From Nymphaea colorata (Eukaryota > Streptophyta > Magnoliopsida > Nymphaeales > Nymphaeaceae), in contig NC_045145.1 in NCBI RefSeq assembly GCF_008831285.2, forward strand, positions 14,152,040-14,216,039: a DNA stretch of 64,000 bases. Direction: 5' to 3'. Each line of letters begins with the position of its first letter. Positions within the stretch are counted from its first letter, which is position 1. The notes below the pieces were generated by a model, which did not search any database, had not been told where the DNA came from, and saw nothing but the letters and a program-made list of their open reading frames with translations. Positions 12,992 through 25,695 of the stretch are shown piece after piece. The position numbers were made by a program, and so were the translations under genes.

Positions 12992-14468
12992 ATGAACCAA
13001 CCGAACAGCTTCTCTGGCAACAAATGGTGGCTGCAGGCTGATTCAGGACATCGCGAGAGGATGACTTCAGTGGTGCCCAATACAAACTTCTCGCCCAGCT
13101 CTTCTCCTGTGGTTCAGAAGGGCCTGCCGAGGAAGCCTGATCCTTTGGGTCTCGAAGGGAGAGAGGGGTGTGAAATTGTTTCCGAGAACAAAGGGGAAGT
13201 GCCACTTGATGAGAGGTATGGAAGGTCTCGGTGGTACTTGGCAGAGGAAAAGGAATTGGCCCTCATGATTGCAGATAGGCAGTCAGAGCCTCTTCAGAAT
13301 TGTGACCTTCCGACTCCATATCAGAGGAGAAGTCTGAAGAATTCCCTGGAGGGAGAGAGGAACAAGCCTGTTGCACCAACAAAATCTGTTTCGTCTGATT
13401 ATGACTATTCTCTGTTACAGAGGTCGGTTGTGTTTTCATTCCCCTCTGTTTTTACCTATTTATTTTCATTCAAATTATGGGGTCTATCATCTGTCTTCCC
13501 AAGGAAGTTGTGGGGTTATAGTGTTTCGTGTTTATTTTAATTCGTTGAGATTACTGTGTGTTTTGCATGATTTCGTGTTAGTTTTTCACCCTTTTCTCTC
13601 TCCTTTGGTTTGATTCAAATGATACTGTTTATTCTTCTGCTTCTGAAGGAACCTAGGCTTCTTGTTAACAACCAGCTACCTGGGGAAAGTATTATAAATA
13701 AATTATGATTTGCATTTATTGTATATGCCTGTGAAATTTGGCACATTAAAATGAAAGCCAATATAGTTTCTGGGTTTACATGTTTGCGGGAGAATCCAAA
13801 TGAATCGGTATTCATTTTGTGTGGATGGTTTAATCATGTGCTTCTTCTGTTGCATAAATGTCTCTATTCTCCACTGAATCGTACGCGATTTTCTATTATG
13901 TGAATTCTCCGCCGCTTTGTCGTGGTCATTTTCTCCTTAATCTCAAAATATCTGATGTTCTCTTATTACCAGCATTGGAGGCAGAATTACCGAAACTTCA
14001 GAATGTACGACTGAGCATCCTGACAAGAAACTTGATTTGCTGAAAGCACTTCAACTCTCACAGACGCGCGCAAGGGTAGCAGAGAGAAAAGCTAGTATTA
14101 TGAGCATGGAAAACGAAAATCTACTGAACTTGTATTTCAAAGGTTCTGCTCGGATCTTTGCTTACCGGCAATGGGTGAAGCTACTTGAACTGGAGATCTT
14201 GCAGCTACAATCGCAGGGTGCGGTTTCTCAGTCCAATGGTAGTTCCGATTGCTCTGAAATGTCCTCTGATATAAACGGCAAAAAGAATCAAGTCGACAAT
14301 TATTCTAACAGGGCATGGTATTGGGCTGTTACTCTCTGCTTGAGTTTGGCAAGTGTAGGCGTTGTACTAACATGGAGAAGAGGATGGCGATTGAGTGGCC
14401 TCCGTGGTGATGAACTGCCAAGACTTGGCGTTCGGCTATATCCTTCTGCCGGGTTTGTTAGAGTTTGA
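12992..14468 (+). CDS. plant-specific single-pass membrane protein of unknown function, two exons
   Basis: Exons are 12992-13422 and 13973-14468, with the intron splitting a serine codon (AG|C). They give 308 residues. I do not know a function. The N-terminus has a GNKWWLQ motif (about residues 9-15). Next comes a segment of the type R-x-R-W-Y-L-A-E-E-K-E-L-A followed by ENCDLP-like QNCDLPTP (about 105-115). Exon 2 carries a helical, coiled-coil-like stretch LLKALQLSQTRARVAERKAS and then FAYRQWVKLLELEILQLQSQ. I associate this order of motifs with an unnamed plant family in which NCDLP, SQTRAREAE and FAYKQW recur. A strongly hydrophobic segment at about 258-278 (AWYWAVTLCLSLASVGVVLTW) is followed by a basic 30-residue tail, suggesting a tail-anchored or single-pass topology. 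The ATG follows an open in-frame leader without another ATG. The gene is convergent with RIBA1. Confidence 0.78.
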
Positions 14469-15566
14469 AGCTGTTGACACATAGTCTACTGTTTGGTTGG
14501 TTACCTGTGTGGTATCTGAAATGTGTAAGCTTCCTTGATGCGCTTTCTTCAATGATGCAAGTTTTCTTCTTTTATTTAATATCGTCGTCCCTTCTACTGT
14601 CAAAATCTCATGAATGTTTTTCTTCAACTAAACAAAACATTAGATGCATCATCTGTTTGCTTTTTATCTTCTATCATCCACAGAACCAGGTCTTTTCGCT
14701 CTGTCTGCAGCCCAAATACAGGAAACTGGGTTTTCATTCACAGGCATCCATTTCTCCAGTGTGCAATTCCAAGCAAGTGGTGCCGTCTTATTCCTGATCC
14801 TGCTTCAAATATTATCCGAAAACTTCTAATTGGGATCTTACAAAATTATTGTTATTTTCTGCGCTGCAAGTTGATTATAGAAGCACACTGATTTTTCCTT
14901 TCTCATTGTTGTTCGTCTCTGGTTACAGCCATAAATTTGATGCTAATTCTTGAGGTTATTCACTTTTGGGCTTGCCTGTGCCTGTTGAGTCATGGTTTAT
15001 GCTCATTCGGAGCTTCCCGTATTGCAGTCGAATGCAAGATTGAATTAATCGGGAAACATGAATAACATTTTAAACGGCATGCTTTATGCAAGCATGGACA
15101 TAGTTCTCTTGTCAAGATTGTCTTTTTAGGAAATCTTTGCAAGTTGCAGCAGCCGGAGGTACAGCAAAATTATGGGAAGATGATTTCACACCTCTTGAGT
15201 TCTTCATTTTATGTGCCTTGAAGCTTCCAGGAAGCAATTTTAGTTACTTGGGGCTCAATACCCAATAGCAAGGTCCCTTCCTAAGGCTGAAAATTAGGCA
15301 TCCGGTAGTTGAGCTTCATAACAAACTGCCTCAAATCTACAGATGAAGTGGAGCTTAATGGAATGGATTGACTAGCGCAGTTTTTATTTTTGATGTAGAT
15401 GTGAAAATGGAAGAACTTCTGCCGGAATCAGTCAATGAAAGTCCTCCTTTTGAAGCCTGAAGGTATTTGAATGTGTGAAACATCGATTTTTTGCCCGAGT
15501 CAATATAGAAAAAAAATAGATATGAACAAGGACCTCTCCATCCCAGACCAATGAAGCTCAAAAGCA

Positions 15567-15608
<42 letters not shown>
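15567..15608. repeat. CT microsatellite
   Basis: About 20 CT units with a single interruption (CGC) near 15579. Confidence 0.9.
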
Positions 15609-15610
<2 letters not shown>

Positions 15611-16059
15611 GTCCAGTAAACAGCTTTTCGATTTTAAACATTAGGTTTGAAATTTTATTAATGTACCTAATACCTGCTCTGCTTGACCCCTTAACTCGGC
15701 ACGCATGAATATTATTGAAGCCTTACTGTATCCGCATTTTTTGGTCTGAATTATCTAAATGATGGGCTTGTTACTTGCTTTCCTCTTTGCTAAGCCAGCT
15801 TGAAACAGCCATCGGGAATTAGTCCAAAAAGAAATGCATTATGCGGCCGTCAATTATTGCTACATGTACTGGCACCTGTACTGGGATGTAAACAGTTCGG
15901 ATGTCTAAGCACATTACGAACTGGGTTAGGCCAAACTCGGAACATGCAAAGAAGCCGTGCTCTTAAAACCTTGACCATCTACATCGGTTGTAATAACCCC
16001 GCTCACTCTCACACCAGGCAGCCCACTGTTACATCAGGCTCAAGTCTCTGATTCAGCGG

Positions 16060-16478
16060 ATCTCAAGCTATCTCTTAGCAGTTTTGATTTTAGCTTTGAA
16101 AAATGAGGGATTAGAACAATCAAACACTTAACAATCTCATTTGTAAGTCCTTGAATATCTCTTATAATATTCAATATATAACTGGACTTTCAATGAGATG
16201 TATGTTAAAATCCGTCGTCCTTAAGGCATACATGTTTATGTAGGACTTTAAGTCTGAGTATTGAACCCCCTTTTATACTGAATGTAACAACCAGTCCATT
16301 TGCACACTTGACTTGAATCCCTGATATGGCAAATCTCAACTCACCCTTTAGCAACTTTGATTCTAGTCCCCAAAAAAACTAAGAACTAGAACAACCATCA
16401 CGTAACAACCCTCCTTAGAAGTCCTTAATGATTTCTGACTATTTAATATGGAACTAAACTTTCAATGGGGCATTCCAT
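16060..16478. repeat. diverged direct repeat about 270 bp apart
   Basis: The segments at 16060-16205 and 16334-16478 align along their whole length. Shared blocks are TCTCAA, a (T/A)GCA(G/A)(T/C)TTTGATT(T/C)TAG block, an ACTTAACAA/ACGTAACAA block, an AAGTCCTT block, a (T/A)ATTCAATAT/TATTTAATAT block and ACTTTCAATG. Divergence is high, so the duplication is old. It is probably a relic of a repetitive element; I cannot name the family. Confidence 0.6.
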
Positions 16479-16861
16479 CCGTGGCCTCCCTCTACCTGAA
16501 ACGTAGTCAGGACAACCTGCCTTGCAACTCAAAACATATATGAAGTCAGTTTAAAACTCTGCTTACGATTGAATAGGGCAGCCAACTTGGTTAGAATTTG
16601 AAAAGAGTTATAGTGGGGGATTGCCTTTTGATTTTCCCAGTCTTAAGGACTTTCTTCAACATTGTACGGTTTCTTAACTTTGAAATAAAATGAAACAAGT
16701 AAAGCGGAGAAGAGCTTCGACTTTGCACATTCGAAATGATGGAAAGAGCAGCTTATCCATGACTCGCCATTTAACTTCTTTGTGCTGTAGAGACGCACCT
16801 AAAGATCAGTAAGTCCAGTAGGTATCGCATCTTACTAGAACATGTAGAATAGTGGACCCTC

Positions 16862-16867
16862 TTTATT
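16862..16867 (-). terminator. candidate polyadenylation signal of RIBA1
   Basis: AATAAA on the minus strand, about 82 bases past the RIBA1 stop codon. Position and sequence fit a plant near-upstream poly(A) element, but many genes lack a strict signal. Confidence 0.45.
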
Positions 16868-16948
16868 TGCCTTCAAATGTAGCCTCATGAGAACAAGAAA
16901 TCAACAAATGAACTTATCGATAAGAGTACATGTTATATCTGAGGCAAA

Positions 16949-19900
16949 TCAGGCAAGGACATTGTCGACACCCAGTGCTTGGGAGGAGCCATTTAGACGG
17001 TCGCTGAATTCAGAACCATATATATGCCCCATCTTCAAGCGCTTTGTCTCCAGATATCTCCGGTTTTCTTTTGTGATCAGGGACAACAATGGTACACGGC
17101 CTACAATGGTCAAACCATAGCCCTTCAGCCCAATGTATTTAGCAGGGTTGTTGGTCATTAGCCTGATAGTTCTGACACCCAGGTCTTGCAGTATCTGCAA
17201 ATCAAACACATAAGATGCTCGTTATGGAGGAAGTTGAACGTAGTGAAGCATTTTAAGTTTTTAACTGTTGCCTTACAACAGTGAAACGTTGACTGCAGAC
17301 CCCTAAGAAGTGAAAAGTAGAGGTGTAACAGAATCATGAAGAAATGAATCTAAGCTGCAGCAAAAAGTCAAGGCAAAACAGAAGGCTGTGTTCGTTGGGA
17401 GAAAGCACAAGCACATTTATCAGCTAAAAGCTGGACGGTTCAGTTGTGGTATGTGATATTAAGAGGATTAAGACTATGGCCCCTAAATTTTTCTATATCA
17501 TTTTCAGCTGTAAATCTGACTTACAAATGCCAATTTAGGACATACGAATTTAATGGTATCAGTTACCAAATGTCTTTTACTTTTTCGGCAGAACTCTAGG
17601 CACCTGGATGCTGCATATGGCTTTATTCAAGCACCGTGAATTACAGAAACACAGCAACACAATAATATACAAAGGGAAATTTGAGAAATCTTCTGATACC
17701 TGAGCGCCAATGCCATATTCACGTGAATCAACTGGCAATCCTAGTTCCTCATTGGCTTCCACCGTATCACGTCCAGCATCCTGGAGGTTATAGGCACGCA
17801 GCTTGTGACCAAGGCCAATGCCCCTCCCCTCCTGTCCGCGTAAATAAATCAATACACCCCTACCTTCTGCCTCGAACTGTTGCATGGCAAGTGCTAGTTG
17901 GTTCCCACAATCACATCTTTCAGATCCAAATATGTCCCCAGTAAGGCACTCAGAATGAACTCGGACTAGAATGTCCTGTCCATCTCCAATATCCCCCTGT
18001 TCAATAGAACAATACTAAGATATGGCCCATGGAGAAAACAGAACGTCATCTAAAAAATAAACAAATATTGATCATTCCACGACTGGTAATATGAGGTTCA
18101 AGTATGATGCAGTGGCTGGAGCTGGCTTTATCCCAATGCCCAAAACTTCTAGACTCCATTTCTCAAAACTTGAATGGTGGTATAGGCAGCTGTGTCTCCT
18201 GAAGTTTCATAGCTAAATATTTTACTGTGGCATCTCTTGCACCAAATTGTACTTATCTGATTGGCTCCATACCGTACCTTAACAAATGCAATATGCTCAA
18301 TTCCATCCAGCAGGGAACGATAGCAGCACGCCTGGAAAGGACCCCATTTTGTAGGTAGACGAGCAACAGATATTTGCTCCACTAGCTTCTCTCTCTTCCG
18401 TCTATACCTGTTAAAAGGCAATATGATATTCTCTGTATTAGAACAAATTCAATGCACCTCCATTTTGTTCCACTTGTGATCTCAATAGTACATTTAATCA
18501 GATATCCCATTTCAACAATAGACTACAAGTTGAAGTAACTACAGAAGCAACATGTCCACCTGATATCAAACTCCAGAATAGTCAAAGTCTTGGAGATGTG
18601 GAAGAAAAAGAAGACACTTGGTCACAAAGGGGGCAGAGGAGAATTTCGTACTGATACATTTCAGGCTTTCAGTGGGTTGACTTATTCAATTTCAGGATTT
18701 TTCTAAAACATAATTCAAACCGTCGGCCTCATGAAACAGTGACCGAACATGTTCAAGTCAGCTGACGTTTTAAGTTAACCACCCCATTGTTTGATACATG
18801 AAGCAAGTGAGCTAACCTGCCTCAACAATCAGGGCCAAAATGAGGTGCAAGACTCACAGCCAAGTTCACAAGCTCACTGTCATCCTTTCTTTTCCCTGAG
18901 AGTAGAAAATGGCATTTGATTTGTTTTAGGAGACATGATGACGGTTGGTTTTCCTTAAACCTTGTGTGAACCCAATTCGAGCAGCATAAATATCTTTCCC
19001 TTCCCAGGGGAAAGCAAATTTACCACTTCAAGGAACTCCAAAGTTTCAAGAGCTTAGAAAACCCAGCACAGAATAGTGATCTTTTCAATGTGACATTTTG
19101 GACACACCGCTTCCTAATTTTACTAGGATAAATTATCTGTAATACCTGACCAAGTCTGCAATTGATATTACTTTCAAGTTCTCCTGTCTTGCAAACTCAC
19201 GAAGCTTAGGCAATCGGGCCATGGAACCATCATCATCCACAATCTCACATAGCACTCCTGCAGGGTCCAACCCAGCCAGCACAGCAAGATCCACTGATGC
19301 CTCTGTGTGCCCAGCTCTTTTAAGCACGCCACCTTCCCTGTACTTTAGAGGAAAGATATGGCCTGGACGATTGAAATCCTCAGGCCTTGAATCAGGAGAT
19401 GCGAGAGCCAAGATGGTATTTGCCCGATCTGTGGCAGACACTCCAGTGGTTGTACCTACTTTTGCATCCTACACAGAAATGCATGAATGAGTACCATATG
19501 AGGTAGTTAATGTGCCACAAATAAGAGAAAATCCAAAACTTCTATGCTTTGAATGAGATTAGATGAAAGTGTTACATATCATAGAAAACAAATAACAGGA
19601 AATGAGAGAGGACACAACAAGCCCTTATTTTCTAATTGTTCAACTGCTTAAAGGTACATCTCGCCTGTAGCCGGTCAAGTTGAAAAGATCAGATGAATCC
19701 ATAAACAATTGATTGCAAGCAGAGTATTAGACAAGTGTATCTTGGGCCAGTGAAAGTAACCTTCAACTCTATGATCGATAAATGGCAAGCCATTTGTCTT
19801 TGATACAATAATAATCTTAAACAATTAGAAAACCAGATGCATTTGCTCATCTGCCATGAAGTGTGACGCATAAAATCAAATTGTATATCATAAGTCAACA

Positions 19901-20927
19901 CTGTATGGATTAAGCACGCACCACTGATACAGTGAACGCAGTAGAAAGTTTTTCTTCATTTTCCTCACGGGAAACCATCAAAGGAAGATCTAACTTTTCC
20001 AAGCGATCCCCCTTCATGGCCACACATACAATGCCAGTGCCATGCTTTACAATGAACGCCATTGCTTCTGGTGTCACCATGGAGGCGGACATTATGAGAT
20101 CTCCCTCGTTTTCACGGGCTTCGTCATCTACCACTATTACAAACTGCATTTTCAGATATCCAACACATACAGTGAGAACCTCGGGAAGCACACATATGAA
20201 GTGCAGGACAAAAACATGTAACATGTCCAAAACTGACCTTGCCTTGGCGAATATCCTCAATAGCTTCTGGTACGGAACTGAAGCCTTCCGAAGGGCAATC
20301 CAGATCTCCATCATAGCTGTTGCTATGCTGTAAAAAGAAGTCATCCCCATCTAGAATAGATTTATCTTCATACCTTCCAATTGCAGAAGCGTTAGCCTGA
20401 ACTTCATTCATGCTTTCCGAAGGAAAACTGTCTTGAAAGAAAGATTCACTGCCTCCAGTTTTCTGTGCAACAAGAGTCCCATTATCACCTTTTGCACAGA
20501 AACAGATTGTCTTCTCTTTCCTGTACCTTATCCACAAAGAGTTCCGCGTTCTTAGAGTTCCTGCCAGTGGAAGAACTCTGGCCTCGGGTATCAACTTCCG
20601 ACCCCTGAAAAAGAAGATACGCGCAACCAAAATACATGAAACAAGCGGATCAGTCAGAAGCTATTTCAGCTGGATTACATGTAATTGACATCAGGTTAAA
20701 GAAACTTCGTTGAACAACATAAAAATAAAGAATGCGCTTCAGATTGAAAAGCTTTCCACATGGAACTCGAGTTAGTTCTTCTCCAAAAACTTAATTGCTC
20801 CACATGGCATCAAAAGAGAAAGAACAAAAGGTAACTTAAACAAGGCAGAAAAGTTTTACATCAGTCGATGAAGCTCCATCGTGGTCCTAACCATCGCCGA
20901 AGAACTAATTTCCTGGGCCCCCGCCAT
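16949..20927 (-). CDS. RIBA1: bifunctional riboflavin biosynthesis protein RIBA1 (DHBP synthase / GTP cyclohydrolase II), plastidic
   Basis: The exons in coding order are 20927-20860, 20604-20238, 20143-19922, 19468-19146, 18407-18278, 17996-17700 and 17194-16949. They join in frame to 550 residues, close to the usual plant length. The enzyme opens both branches of flavin synthesis in plastids: ribulose 5-phosphate to 3,4-dihydroxy-2-butanone 4-phosphate, and GTP to the diaminopyrimidinone. The variable first ~120 residues are Ser/Arg-rich and fit a transit peptide. The DHBP-synthase part starts at IEDIRQGK and has the acidic [10 protein letters not shown] motif (about 151-160) and RPGHIFPL and HTEASVD motifs. 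The GTP-cyclohydrolase part has zinc ligands C387, C398 and C400 ([15 protein letters not shown]) and the [20 protein letters not shown] and [15 protein letters not shown] motifs. Both active sites look intact, which argues for RIBA1 and against the one-sided RIBA2/RIBA3. The start is the first ATG of a 68-nt coding exon; the codon spanning intron 1 is AT|G. Confidence 0.93.
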
Positions 20928-21535
20928 TTGTAACGAACAAAATCGAGACATGGGTTACCTTTAAAACGCGAGTCAATCAATCTGCACGCGAAGAACAGAC
21001 TACCCACGAAGAGAAACGGATCATACATCACCATACCGACGAATACATATAAGTAACAACTCAAACAGTTTCATCATACGCACCTTCTTCCCGGAGCAAC
21101 TGAGAGGCCGAGCCCCTTTTTTCTATTGGCAACGGCTATTCTGAACTAGTTGGCGTGGCTTTAAGACAGAGAGGCAGAACAAGGAGAAAGGAGAGGTTGC
21201 AGGATATAAATAACCACCACCACTGCGGCCGCCACCAGGACGTTGTGCTTCTCTGACTTGACTTTTCCTTTTCGCGCCAGCTTCCTTCTTTGAGCCGTCC
21301 GGAGCAGTCTCTCCTACCGAACACCGACAGCGATCGTTAATGGAGAAGCGCCGACAGAAGAAATTTAAGAATTTACTTTAGTGAAACAGTTATTTCAAGC
21401 TTGAAATTGAACGGTGTACTTGTTGATCCGGAACAATAATTTCAAGAAATTGATTTAAGGAACTCTTCTTGCAGCTTCCTCTCTTCCCTATTGGGAAAAG
21501 AATCGAGTCAATTGAACCTCCAACAAGGAGACGCC

Positions 21536-21544
21536 CTTTTATAG
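21536..21544 (-). promoter_or_regulatory. candidate TATA box for RIBA1 (distal)
   Basis: The minus strand reads CTATAAAAG just after CCAAT (CCCAATCTATAAAAGGGCG). This is a canonical plant core. It lies 609 bases before the start codon, so its use would require a long or spliced 5' leader. A second candidate, TATTTATA near 21199-21206 on the same strand, is closer. Confidence 0.35.
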
Positions 21545-23120
21545 ATTGGGTCCCTGCGGTGCAGGAGAGTTTCTCCATCAGATGAGAAGCCAAAACACGT
21601 CTGATCATTATCTTTTTCGTCGCCACCGTTCATCAAACGATTGGTTATTAATTGCAGAAAATTTATATGACCGCGTTGTCAGAAACTAACTTGTTATGTC
21701 CTCCGGCAAAATTTAGCCGGGCGGATGCTAATATCAAGTCTTAAAAACTGTATTTTGAGATTGCTTCTTTTTACATCTGAATAGGAAGTTGACAAATAAG
21801 AAACCCCGACGTATACTATTTTAAAAAAAAAAACTCGTAAATTATAAAATCTTTGCAAGAAAACAACAGGTTCCAGCACGAACTTGTACGTGTTTGATGC
21901 AGATTACGTTTTATATGGTCGAATTTTTAAGAACTTAAAAATGTCAATCTTTGAAATCACAGTCGCACAAGAAAGCGCTGCCAACATGAAGTGAACTTTT
22001 AAACTTTCTGAAAGTTGAGGAGCCCCCTTAGAGGACAAGGGCGTCATTGGTGACGTAACTGGTGATGCCACACGTGAGTTTGGCTAGTTTGTTCATGAAC
22101 TGTAGAACAGTCAAATGCCCAAAAAAAAAAAAAAGTTTTAGCAGGTCACTTGGTTCATGGCGACAATGAACGCTCCAATAAGTGGTCAACAATTGAGAAA
22201 AAATGGACAGCAGAAGACATGATAGACGTCTGAATATGTGACATTTAAGCACTTCATTATATCCAAAAGAAGCAAATTAATAAGATGAATAGCTTTTCTC
22301 TTAGCAATCCAAATATCCAATGAAACGGTTAGGTAAGAGTAAGCAAGTTTTTGTTATCCATTGAAATTTCAGTATGGTTATTTTAAAGTCTATACATTTA
22401 AAAGAAGCTGTTGACAAATTAGTTAACCAAACCCGGGTTTCTTATCTGAAATAACTATTAAAATATCTTTTCTTCCATGCATAATATTTAATATTGCAAA
22501 AGGCTAACGTCGACAGAAGGACACTTTTTTCCCTCCGCTAGGGAGAAAGAATATCCCCACCTATCAAACACCCCTAAGTCTTGATAATCAAAATCATAGT
22601 TTTTTAGTCAAATTACTTGAATATGTGAGTTTATCGCCCTTTCAACTCTGGTTTCTCTTCGGAATTTGTCTATGAAACTTAGTTGTATCCTCAAGATTGG
22701 GGCATCAGCTTCTTTTTTTCTTTTTTGATACAGGAAGCCCTCAAAAGCTGATCACCATGGCTACTAATGACCTTCTGTCGTTGATTTTCTGGCCAAATGT
22801 TTAAAAGGAAAATTTTCTCATATGCGGCGTTTGATAGCATAACATGTTTCGCTGCACGCCTCAACGAAAAAGTGTCAAAGTTCTTAACTCTCACTGAAAT
22901 TTGGAAATCCCCAAAGGTTATATATGTGTAGAAGAAAATTGAAATAAGCCGGATGATTGTTTTTTTAATTTTGTGTCGTTAAAAATTATTTAGAAAGATA
23001 TATTTTGTCATTAAAAACTGTGTTCCTTGTAACTAATATACATTTTGCCACAAGTTTTGATAACACAAAATTTAAAAAAGAAAAAATCATTTTGTCACAA
23101 AGGTAACCGGCTGACTTTAA

Positions 23121-23228
<108 letters not shown>

Positions 23229-24134
23229 TAGAAAGTTCTTCTCCTTCAATTCGTGTTGGCTTTTTTAAATTCAACCTTCATCTATACGCAATTGACAAAT
23301 TCAACTCTACGTTACTTGAAAAGAAAAAACACATGCACTTATTTCTCACAGCGACTGGTAATCAAGTTGAAATAACAAAAGAATTTAAATTGTTTTAAAA
23401 GCGAAAGATATCGGCACAAATTTGTCTGTCAGCGCGCGCAGAGATGGAGATGTCAATTGCGTATAACCCAAGGATGAATTCATTAAAAGCCCTAAACAAC
23501 TTGGCATATTTTTCCCCTCCTTTCATTCACAATAAGATAGTTATATTTATAATTCTTGATTTCATCTCTCCAAACTGTTACTTTCATAATCAGCATACAC
23601 AATTTGGACTAAATTTTTCATTTTTGAGATAAAGAACTTGAGAGAAAGTGAAAGGCTGAGGAAAGTATAATTACATTTAAAAAATCAAAAGTTTAACTTT
23701 TCTTTTAATTTCTGATCATACAAACATAAACTAACTTCATGGATCAAAATTTATAAATCGACTCCGAGGTCGGTATATTCAGAGATCTTGTAATTTATGA
23801 ACTTCGAATTTCACTTTTGCAGTTTTAGCTCTCCATCGTTACAGAATCTTATTCATGTGTCTAGGCTTCAAACAGCTTCAGAACCAGAAATCGAAATCGG
23901 GGCAGAAAAATCGAATCGATCAAACGTCATGAGAGAATTTCACACCTGTTCGGATTCTGTTGATGAATTTTCTCCGGCGGTGAACCGACTGCAAGGAATT
24001 GATTATTGAACAGTTGTTAAAATATACAGCAGCAACAAAATTGAACGAAAAATAGTATAAAAGAAAACAGGAATGCGCGGGAAAGTACCCTGAATCTTCT
24101 TCTGTGCTGTATGAGGCGCGTCTCCCATCCCCCG

Positions 24135-24210
24135 CTTTTATAGCCGTTGGCTTGGCGGATGAGGCGGCATTGTCATGGCCGCTCCGTCCTGTTGCGGGAG
24201 ACGCGATTGG
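24135..24210 (-). promoter_or_regulatory. orphan minus-strand promoter (CCAAT box and TATA box)
   Basis: On the minus strand a GGCCAATCGCG CCAAT box (24206-24210 core) lies about 65 bases upstream of GGCTATAAAAGCGGG (TATA core 24135-24143). This is ideal spacing for a plant promoter. Transcription would run leftwards from about 24105. Downstream there is a plausible 43-nt mini-exon bounded by TTGCAG (left of it in transcript terms) and CAG|GTGTGA, but no long reading frame, and the (TA)40 tract follows. It may drive a non-coding RNA or a decayed gene. Confidence 0.4.
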
Positions 24211-25169
24211 CCTTTGACTTTATTTAAAGACCAAACTATCCCTCCCTCATTTCGCATCTTTCCCTTTTAAGAGCTGTTGTCCTAATCCTATGCAACGAAG
24301 GTTGGGGTGGTTTGGTCATTTAGGACATGCCCACGTGAAGCACGACAGGTTCGGATTTTGGGCGGGGCGGGAAGTTGGTTTGGACCGACCCGGTTTGGAG
24401 ATCGGATTCATCGTCAACCAAGAATCGGATCCAGCAGAATTTGGATAGGCGGCCTTCCAGTTCCAGCTGTACTTTTCCCTTTGCTTCTTACGGGACCACG
24501 GATCAGCTTGAGATCCAAATCAAAAACACCCTAATTTCCCCTTGCTTCAGCTCGTGCTCGTGAGTCGCGTCATGTCATGTGGCATCGTCATCGTGGGAGC
24601 AGGCTGATAAAATATTATCCCGTTCAGCGAAAACATAATATTTTGAAGAGTTTTTTTTTTTTTTCCTTCACTCAAAACAATATTTCCTAAAAGAATATCT
24701 GAATGGTATTAAAATTGAGTTTTTATAAGAACACGGTTTTCAAAATATATTTTTGAAATACAATTAAAAATAACCTCAAAAGGCATGCTATCCAAAGTGG
24801 TTCAAATCAAAGAGGTCAGTATTTCCAATCTCGCGTCATGTAGCACGCTTCCATGTATTATTTTTCAATATTATAAATGAAAGTAAGCGTGACATTTGAT
24901 AAGTCCACCTAGATAGACCCCATGTAAATTAAAATCTTGAAAGCATAAGAATATGGTTTTGCCAGTTTACATTCAAAACAGTTTTAAAAAATATAAACAA
25001 GAATTTAACCTATTTTGAAAAACTAGAACCTTACCGATGATTATTGATTAGGAAGTCTCTGGCAGAACCTAACTGATGATCATGAAGTTAGGTGTATACT
25101 GATATAAGCAAGTTATGCACAAGTACCGAAGATTTAAGTTTTTACGGTATCTTTTCTTTGTAAAACTTT

Positions 25170-25695
25170 TTGCGGCAAATTTCTTATCAAAACATACAAG
25201 AACAGTCGTTCCTCCGCGAAAATCACAGCTTGGGTCGGCAGTCATCGTCCCTCGATCAAATATCAGAAGTTCAGCCCTTGCTTTCGCGGCGAATTCCGGT
25301 CGCCGACGGCTGCCCTAATTCCCGGCCCACCACCGTCAAGTCTCTACCTCCGGACCTTCTCCCTCTGTCGAAGATGATTCCCAGGCCAATCCACATCACA
25401 CTCTCCCTCTAAGCTGCCTTCACGGAACTGAAGAGGTAGCTTCTTTTCTCGCCATTTCCTCCTTCTTCTTCTTCAACTTGGAGAAGAAGCGGGCACTGCC
25501 AACAAGTGATCGGTAAACGGCTTATTTTATGCTCTACGTTCTACGGGCTCGCCATTGCTGATCACCGATTATCTCCGAGCGTGGCCGTGACGGGTGAGGT
25601 CCGGCTGGATATCCTCTGCCTACCGTTCAAGTTGCTCTCGGTCTCCGTCAATTCATCCCCGTGCAAATTGGGTCTTACTTTCATTCAATACCAGT
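25170..25695 (+). other. GC-richer patch, possible first exons of an unknown transcript
   Basis: This patch stands out from the AT-rich surroundings. Open frames run at 25170-25412 and 25506-25754 (+). Splice-like sites are present at 25436 (AGAG|GTAGCT) and about 25701 (CCAG|GTTTCG). None of the translations matches a family I know, and no downstream exons are recognisable. It could be a 5' UTR, a non-coding RNA or part of a dead element. Confidence 0.25.

Larger units (their letters stand above)
14469..16860. other. convergent intergenic region between the membrane-protein gene and RIBA1
   Basis: This stretch contains the 3' UTRs of both neighbours and no supported gene of its own. It holds a long CT tract (15567-15608) and a diverged direct repeat at 16060-16478. 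Short open frames at 14465-14891 lie in the probable 3' UTR of the upstream gene and show no motif. Confidence 0.55.
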
